Below the pieces are notes generated by a model. That model was not told the origin of the DNA and did no database searches. It saw nothing but the letters and a program-made list of their open reading frames with translations. This document shows positions 15,054-19,301 of a stretch of DNA of 19,301 nucleotides, in pieces (the first letter of the stretch is position 1; the number at the start of each line of letters is the position of its first letter). Where the stretch lies: assembly GCA_934481375.1 (NCBI GenBank), contig CAKSPN010000016.1:1-19301 (forward strand), read 5' to 3'. Source of the stretch: an uncultured Clostridia bacterium. GTDB lineage: Bacteria; Bacillota; Clostridia; UBA1381. The position numbers and the translations under genes were made by a program.

Positions 15054-15071
15054 TCCGAAACAGTTTTCGGA
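15054..15071 (-). promoter_or_regulatory. Palindrome in the ptsG leader
   Basis: A perfect 7-bp inverted repeat TCCGAAA / TTTCGGA with a 4-nt centre, lying directly next to the ptsG Shine-Dalgarno (15048-15053) and ending 20 nt before the ATG. It could be an operator for a repressor or an RNA hairpin beside the ribosome binding site. It has no T tract and does not look like a terminator, and it is too short for a classical ~30-nt RAT antiterminator. Upstream, TATACA is a possible -10 but no good -35 is present. Confidence 0.4.
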
Positions 15072-15116
15072 ACTTATGTATATTATTTTCTGTAGGAATG
15101 ATAAAAATACATTTTA

Positions 15117-15149
15117 TAAAAATTAAAGGAACGGTAAAAACCGTTCCTT
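15117..15149 (-). terminator. Intrinsic terminator of the ABC exporter gene
   Basis: Minus-strand hairpin with a perfect 10-bp stem AAGGAACGGT/ACCGTTCCTT (15126-15135 with 15140-15149), a 4-nt loop, and then TTAATTTTT. It begins 3 nt after the ABC exporter stop codon and separates it from ptsG. Confidence 0.85.
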
Positions 15150-15152
15150 CCT

Positions 15153-16874
15153 TTAGCTGTTGTAAAGATTTGCGTAAAATCCGTTTTTCTCGAGCAGTTC
15201 CTTATGCGTTCCCTGTTCCACTATACTGCCCCTGTTCATAACAAGTATCAAATCCGCCTCACGGATAGTCGATAATCTGTGTGCGATTACAAAGCTTGTG
15301 CGTCCCTCCATTGCTTTTAAAAACGCACGCTGTATTCTCTGCTCGGTCATTGTATCTACATTTGAGGTTGCCTCGTCAAGAATGAGTATTTCGGGGTCGA
15401 AAAGCATTGCACGGGCAATTGCCAAAAGCTGTTTTTGTCCGCCCGACAAATTTCCGCCGTCCTCGGTTATGACCGTATCATATCCGTTCGGCAGACGCTT
15501 TATAAAGCTGTCGGCAGACGCCGCCTTTGCCGCATTTACTATATCCTCGTCGGTTGCGTCCTCTCTGCCGTAGGCTATATTTTCTTTTATCGTTCCCGAA
15601 AACAGCCACGTATCCTGAAGCACCATTCCGAACGCACGGCGCAGACTGTCACGCTTTACTGTATTTATATCCTGACCGTCTATGAGGATTTTTCCGCTGT
15701 CGACATCGTAAAAATTCATCAGAAGATTTACGATTGTGGTTTTTCCCGCTCCCGTGGGTCCCACTATCGCAATGCGCTGTCCGGGCTTTGCATCAATGTT
15801 AAGGTCCTTTATCAGTTCACGTTCTTTATCATACGAAAAATCCACGTGCACAAACTCAACGTGTCCGTCCTTTACTTCAAGTTCACGGCGGTTATCGTCC
15901 GGCGTTTCGGGGACAATATCGTCAAGTTCAAATATACGCTGTGACGCCGCCTGTGCGGATTGCAGCTGTGTGAGAATACTTGTCATATCGTTTATCGGTC
16001 TTGCAAACTGCGTTGCATACATAAGAAAGCTTGAAATTATTCCGACCGAAAGATGTCCGTGCAGAGCGGCAAGTCCGCCGAGTACGCCGACAAGAATATA
16101 TGCGATATTATTGATATAACGTGTTGTGGGGTTTACGAGCGAGGAATAGAACTGCGCTTTTTGTCCGCAGTCATACAGCTTTTTATTTATTCCCGAAAAA
16201 TCCTCGGCGCTCTTTTTCTCATAGCCGAACGCCTTTAAAATTTTCAGATTTGATATATTTTCCGCCGCATATCCGTTTAAATCGCCCGTGGTTTTTGCCT
16301 GTAAGCGGAACATTTTTCCCGAATTAACGGCAATCGCTTTTGACACGAAGAAGCATATTATCGTAATTACGACAACGCAAAGTGTGATTTTTACATTAAG
16401 CATAAACATCAGCACAAGCGAGCCGACAACCGTAACGATACCCGAAAACAACTGAGTTATACCTTGCAAAAGACCCTCGGAAACTGCGTCTATATCATTG
16501 GTAAGGCGGCTTATGACGTCGCCGTGCGAATGATTATCGAAAAAGCTCAGCGGAAGTTTTTCGATTTTATCAAAGGCATTTTTTCGGATTTTCTCGATTG
16601 TTCTGTTTGAAAGCACGTTTGTGAAAAACGTCATACACCACGTGAACACGCCGTTTAAGGCATAGAACAGAAAAAGGATTACGCAAAACTTCGTAAGCAT
16701 GGGAAAATCTACATTGTTTTCGCCTTTTATATAATCTATCGCACGTCCGGAAATATACGGTGCGGCAAGCGCAAACGCATTCGCCAAAAGCGCCGTTACC
16801 GCCATTGCGGCAAACCAGCCTTTATACTGTGCGGCATATGAATACAATTTTTTAAAAGTACCGTCTTTCTTCAT
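15153..16874 (-). CDS. ABC exporter half-transporter (membrane plus ATPase domain)
   Basis: A 573-residue type IV (ABCB/MsbA-like) ABC transporter. Residues 1-310 form the six-helix exporter membrane domain, including the coupling-region pattern FFDNHSHGDVISRLTNDID. Residues 335-573 form the ATPase: Walker A GPTGAGKT (372-379), Q-loop FGMVLQDTWLFSGTIKENI, signature LSGGQ (476-480), Walker B ILILDE with catalytic Glu501, D-loop SNVD and H-loop His532. All catalytic residues are intact, so it could act as a homodimer. Such genes often come in pairs encoding a heterodimer, but no partner is adjacent: terminators or hairpins flank it on both sides. The cargo (drug, lipid or peptide) cannot be inferred. 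The ATG at 16874 has GGAG 7 nt upstream. Confidence 0.95.
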   Translation of the reverse strand: MKKDGTFKKLYSYAAQYKGWFAAMAVTALLANAFALAAPYISGRAIDYIKGENNVDFPMLTKFCVILFLFYALNGVFTWCMTFFTNVLSNRTIEKIRKNAFDKIEKLPLSFFDNHSHGDVISRLTNDIDAVSEGLLQGITQLFSGIVTVVGSLVLMFMLNVKITLCVVVITIICFFVSKAIAVNSGKMFRLQAKTTGDLNGYAAENISNLKILKAFGYEKKSAEDFSGINKKLYDCGQKAQFYSSLVNPTTRYINNIAYILVGVLGGLAALHGHLSVGIISSFLMYATQFARPINDMTSILTQLQSAQAASQRIFELDDIVPETPDDNRRELEVKDGHVEFVHVDFSYDKERELIKDLNIDAKPGQRIAIVGPTGAGKTTIVNLLMNFYDVDSGKILIDGQDINTVKRDSLRRAFGMVLQDTWLFSGTIKENIAYGREDATDEDIVNAAKAASADSFIKRLPNGYDTVITEDGGNLSGGQKQLLAIARAMLFDPEILILDEATSNVDTMTEQRIQRAFLKAMEGRTSFVIAHRLSTIREADLILVMNRGSIVEQGTHKELLEKNGFYANLYNS

Positions 16875-16948
16875 AAAAAATCTCCATTCTGCTTATATGC
16901 AATAACGTGTAAAAGCGCAGGCAAATCGCCAGCCGTTCACGTTAATAT

Positions 16949-16992
16949 CTTTTTCGGATATGCTTAAAAAATTTTAAGCATATCCGAAAAAG
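16949..16992. repeat. Perfect 21-bp palindrome downstream of ppdK
   Basis: Two perfect 21-bp arms (16949-16969 and 16972-16992) around a 2-base centre. It lies between the ppdK terminator and the ABC exporter gene. Its outer bases supply the T tract of the ppdK terminator hairpin. On neither strand is it followed by a convincing T run of its own. It may be a second RNA hairpin protecting the ppdK 3' end, or a protein-binding site in the ABC exporter upstream region. Confidence 0.75.
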
Positions 16993-17026
16993 CGAAAGCT
17001 CCGCTTTAAAAGGTGCGGAGCTTTCG
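16987..17026 (-). terminator. Intrinsic terminator of ppdK
   Basis: Minus-strand hairpin with a perfect 12-bp GC-rich stem CGAAAGCTCCGC/GCGGAGCTTTCG (16993-17004 with 17015-17026) and a 10-nt loop, immediately followed by CTTTTT. It begins 16 nt after the ppdK stop. Confidence 0.85.
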
Positions 17027-17042
17027 GACGTAATTTTTACAA

Positions 17043-19301
17043 TTACTTTTCTTCTTTTATCTTTGCCTGAGCGGCAGCAAGTCTTGCGATAGGAACTCTG
17101 AACGGTGAGCAGGAAACATAGTCCAGACCGATCTTGTGGCAGAATTCTACCGAAGACGGGTCTCCGCCGTGTTCGCCGCAGATACCGCAGTGCATATCCG
17201 GTCTTGTTGACTTACCAAGCTTAATAGCCATTTCCATAAGCTTACCAACGCCTGTCTGGTCAAGCTTAGCAAACGGATCGTTCTCAAAGATTTTAGCGTC
17301 ATAGTAAGCGTCTAAGAACTTACCTGCATCGTCTCTTGAGAAGCCGTATGTCATCTGAGTAAGGTCGTTTGTACCGAAGCAGAAGAATTCAGCTTCCTTA
17401 GCGATTTCATCAGCTGTTAATGCGGCTCTCGGGATTTCGATCATTGTACCTACTTCGTACTTAAGATCAATACCTGCTGCTGCGATTTCAGCGTCAGCTG
17501 TTGCAACGACAACGTTCTTTATATTCTTTAATTCCTTAACTTCGCATACGAGCGGAATCATAATTTCGGGAACGATGTTCCAGTCAGCGTGTGCCTTCTT
17601 AACATTGATAGCGGCACGGATAACTGCCTTTGTCTGCATCTTTGCAATTTCAGGATATGTTACTGCAAGACGGCAGCCGCGGTGACCCATCATCGGGTTA
17701 GCTTCGTGGAGTCCGTTTATTATATCCTTGATTGTATCAACAGATTTGCCCTGTGCCTTTGCAAGAAGTTCGATGTCCTCATCGTCTGTCGGAACGAACT
17801 CATGAAGCGGAGGATCCAGGAATCTGATTGTTACGGGGCAGCCTTCCAAAGCTTCGTAAAGCTTTTCAAAATCGCCCTGCTGCATCGGAAGAATTTTGTC
17901 AAGAGCAGCTTCTCTTTCTTCAACTGTATCCGAGCAGATCATTTCTCTGAATGCGTCTATTCTGTTGCCTTCAAAGAACATATGCTCTGTACGGCAAAGA
18001 CCGATACCTTCAGCGCCGAGCTCCTTAGCTTTCTTAGCGTCAGCCGGAGTATCTGCGTTTGTTCTTACCTTCAATGTCTTGAACTTATCAGCCCAACCCA
18101 TGATTGTGCCGAATTCGCCTGCGATTGAAGCGTCAACTGTCGGGATAATTCCGTCGTAAACGTTACCTGTTGTACCGTCTAACGAAATCTCGTCTCCCTC
18201 GTGATATTCCTTGCCTGCAAGAGTAAACTTCTTGTTAGCTTCGTCCATAGCGATGTCACCGCAGCCCGATACACAGCATGTACCCATACCACGTGCAACA
18301 ACGGCAGCGTGTGAAGTCATACCGCCTCTTACTGTGAGGATACCCTGAGCGGCTTTCATACCTTCAATATCTTCTGGTGATGTTTCAAGACGAACAAGAA
18401 CAACCTTTTCGCCTCTTGCTCCCCATTCCTTAGCGTCATCGGCAGTGAACACGATTTTACCGCAAGCAGCACCGGGCGATGCGCCGAGAGCCTTTGCGAT
18501 AGGTGTTGCGGCTTTAAGAGCCTTAACGTCAAACTGCGGATGGAGAAGTGAGTCGAGGTTTCTCGGGTCGATCATAAGAACTGCGTCCTTTTCTGTGATC
18601 ATACCTTCTTCAACGAGGTCACAAGCTATCTTTAAAGCAGCCTGAGCCGTTCTCTTACCGTTTCTTGTCTGAAGCATATAAAGCTTCTTATCTTCAATCG
18701 TGAATTCCATATCCTGCATATCGTGATAGTGGTTTTCAAGATTTTTTGCGATTTCAACGAACTGATCGTAAACTTCGGGCATAATTTCCTTCATCTGATC
18801 TATCTTCTGAGGAGTTCTTACGCCTGCAACAACGTCCTCACCCTGAGCGTTCATAAGGAATTCGCCCATGAGGTGCTTTTCGCCGGTAGCCGGGTCACGT
18901 GTGAAAGCAACGCCTGTTCCCGATGTTTCGCCCATGTTACCGAAAGCCATCATCTGAACGTTTACCGCTGTACCCCATGAATACGGGATATCGTTGTCAC
19001 GTCTGTATACGTTTGCACGGGGGTTGTCCCATGAACGGAATACGGCTTTGATTGCGCCGAACAACTGATCGATAGGATCTGTCGGGAAGTCTTCGCCAAT
19101 CTTTTCCTTGTATTCAGCCTTGAACTGCGATGCGAGTTCCTTAAGGTCTTCAGCCGTAAGCTCAACGTCCTGAGTTACGCCTTTTTCAGCCTTCATTTTG
19201 TCGATAAGTTCTTCAAAGTATTTCTTGCCGACTTCCATAACTACGTCCGAATACATCTGGATAAATCTTCTGTAGCAGTCCCAAGCCCATCTGGGGTTAT
19301 T
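17043..19301 (-). CDS. ppdK: Pyruvate, phosphate dikinase (5' end outside window)
   Basis: Interconverts pyruvate + ATP + phosphate with phosphoenolpyruvate + AMP + PPi; in anaerobes it often runs in the glycolytic direction, using PPi. The window holds 752 C-terminal residues in an open frame that begins NNPRWAWDCYRRFIQMYSDVV and runs off the window edge, so the Met at 19256 is internal. By length (family about 875) roughly 120 N-terminal residues are missing. The rest of the ATP-binding domain includes NVQMMAFGNMGETSGTGVAFTRDP. The swivelling phosphohistidine motif is GGMTSHAAVVARG (His331 of this fragment, codon 18309-18311). The PEP/pyruvate barrel has RFLDPPLHEF, CFGTNDLTQMTYGFSRDD and the catalytic-cysteine motif CGICGEHGGDPSSVEFCHK (Cys708). 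Arginine is written AGA wherever I checked, unlike the neighbouring genes, consistent with high expression. Confidence 0.98.
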   Translation of the reverse strand, partial: NNPRWAWDCYRRFIQMYSDVVMEVGKKYFEELIDKMKAEKGVTQDVELTAEDLKELASQFKAEYKEKIGEDFPTDPIDQLFGAIKAVFRSWDNPRANVYRRDNDIPYSWGTAVNVQMMAFGNMGETSGTGVAFTRDPATGEKHLMGEFLMNAQGEDVVAGVRTPQKIDQMKEIMPEVYDQFVEIAKNLENHYHDMQDMEFTIEDKKLYMLQTRNGKRTAQAALKIACDLVEEGMITEKDAVLMIDPRNLDSLLHPQFDVKALKAATPIAKALGASPGAACGKIVFTADDAKEWGARGEKVVLVRLETSPEDIEGMKAAQGILTVRGGMTSHAAVVARGMGTCCVSGCGDIAMDEANKKFTLAGKEYHEGDEISLDGTTGNVYDGIIPTVDASIAGEFGTIMGWADKFKTLKVRTNADTPADAKKAKELGAEGIGLCRTEHMFFEGNRIDAFREMICSDTVEEREAALDKILPMQQGDFEKLYEALEGCPVTIRFLDPPLHEFVPTDDEDIELLAKAQGKSVDTIKDIINGLHEANPMMGHRGCRLAVTYPEIAKMQTKAVIRAAINVKKAHADWNIVPEIMIPLVCEVKELKNIKNVVVATADAEIAAAGIDLKYEVGTMIEIPRAALTADEIAKEAEFFCFGTNDLTQMTYGFSRDDAGKFLDAYYDAKIFENDPFAKLDQTGVGKLMEMAIKLGKSTRPDMHCGICGEHGGDPSSVEFCHKIGLDYVSCSPFRVPIARLAAAQAKIKEEK

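Noticed and set aside
19254..19256. Met at 19256 as the start of ppdK
   Set aside because: The frame stays open to the window edge and the upstream residues match the conserved PPDK segment NPRxAWDxYRRFIQMY, so this Met is internal.
1..19301. CRISPR array, insertion sequence or prophage genes
   Set aside because: No regularly spaced direct repeats, transposase or integrase motifs or phage structural genes are seen; repeats found are hairpins at gene ends.

Overview
The window looks like a chromosomal segment of an anaerobic member of the Bacillota, most likely class Clostridia. The gene content supports this: a bacterial-type pyruvate phosphate dikinase, an EcfA1-EcfA2-EcfT module next to truA, a DUF5711-like protein beside a CvpA-like protein, a glucose-type PTS IICBA permease, strong GGAGG ribosome binding sites, and TTGACA / TGnTAtaaT promoters. 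Almost everything is on the minus strand, so the biological reading order runs from the right end of the window to the left. I cannot name the genus.

Right to left. (1) 17043-19301 is ppdK (pyruvate, phosphate dikinase), whose first ~120 codons lie outside the window; two large hairpins follow its stop. (2) 15153-16874 is one ABC exporter half-transporter with its own terminator. (3) 12991-15033 is a glucose-family PTS EIICBA. (4) 12234-12960 is a small AT-rich island: an XRE-type regulator on the plus strand, divergent from an unrecognised ~82-residue ORF, with overlapping promoters between them and two sequence-related hairpins at its outer edges. (5) From 12141 down to 3452 runs a tightly packed collinear array: class I rRNA-type methyltransferase, ecfA1, ecfA2, ecfT, truA, DUF5711-like protein, CvpA-like membrane protein, ilvD, DUF523 protein and MGMT-family protein. 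Junctions overlap by 4-23 nt or are separated by at most 16 nt, and a good promoter precedes the first gene. (6) A 60-70 nt gap with a probable promoter leads into 6-phosphofructokinase and polyphosphate kinase (3382-210), closed by a terminator. (7) At the left edge is a tRNA-Thr(GGU) with its own promoter.

Functionally the window mixes central carbon and phosphate energy metabolism (glucose PTS, phosphofructokinase, PPDK, polyphosphate kinase), branched-chain amino acid synthesis (ilvD), vitamin or metal uptake energisation (ECF module without its S subunit) and RNA/DNA modification or repair (truA, the methyltransferase, DUF523, MGMT family). Most genes are ordinary housekeeping genes. The parts worth a second look are the small regulator/ORF island, the pfk-ppk pairing with an unusual PFK active-site combination, the ilvD-DUF523-MGMT string, and the double palindrome behind ppdK. 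I did not find a CRISPR array, an insertion sequence, a phage gene or a clear new defence system.
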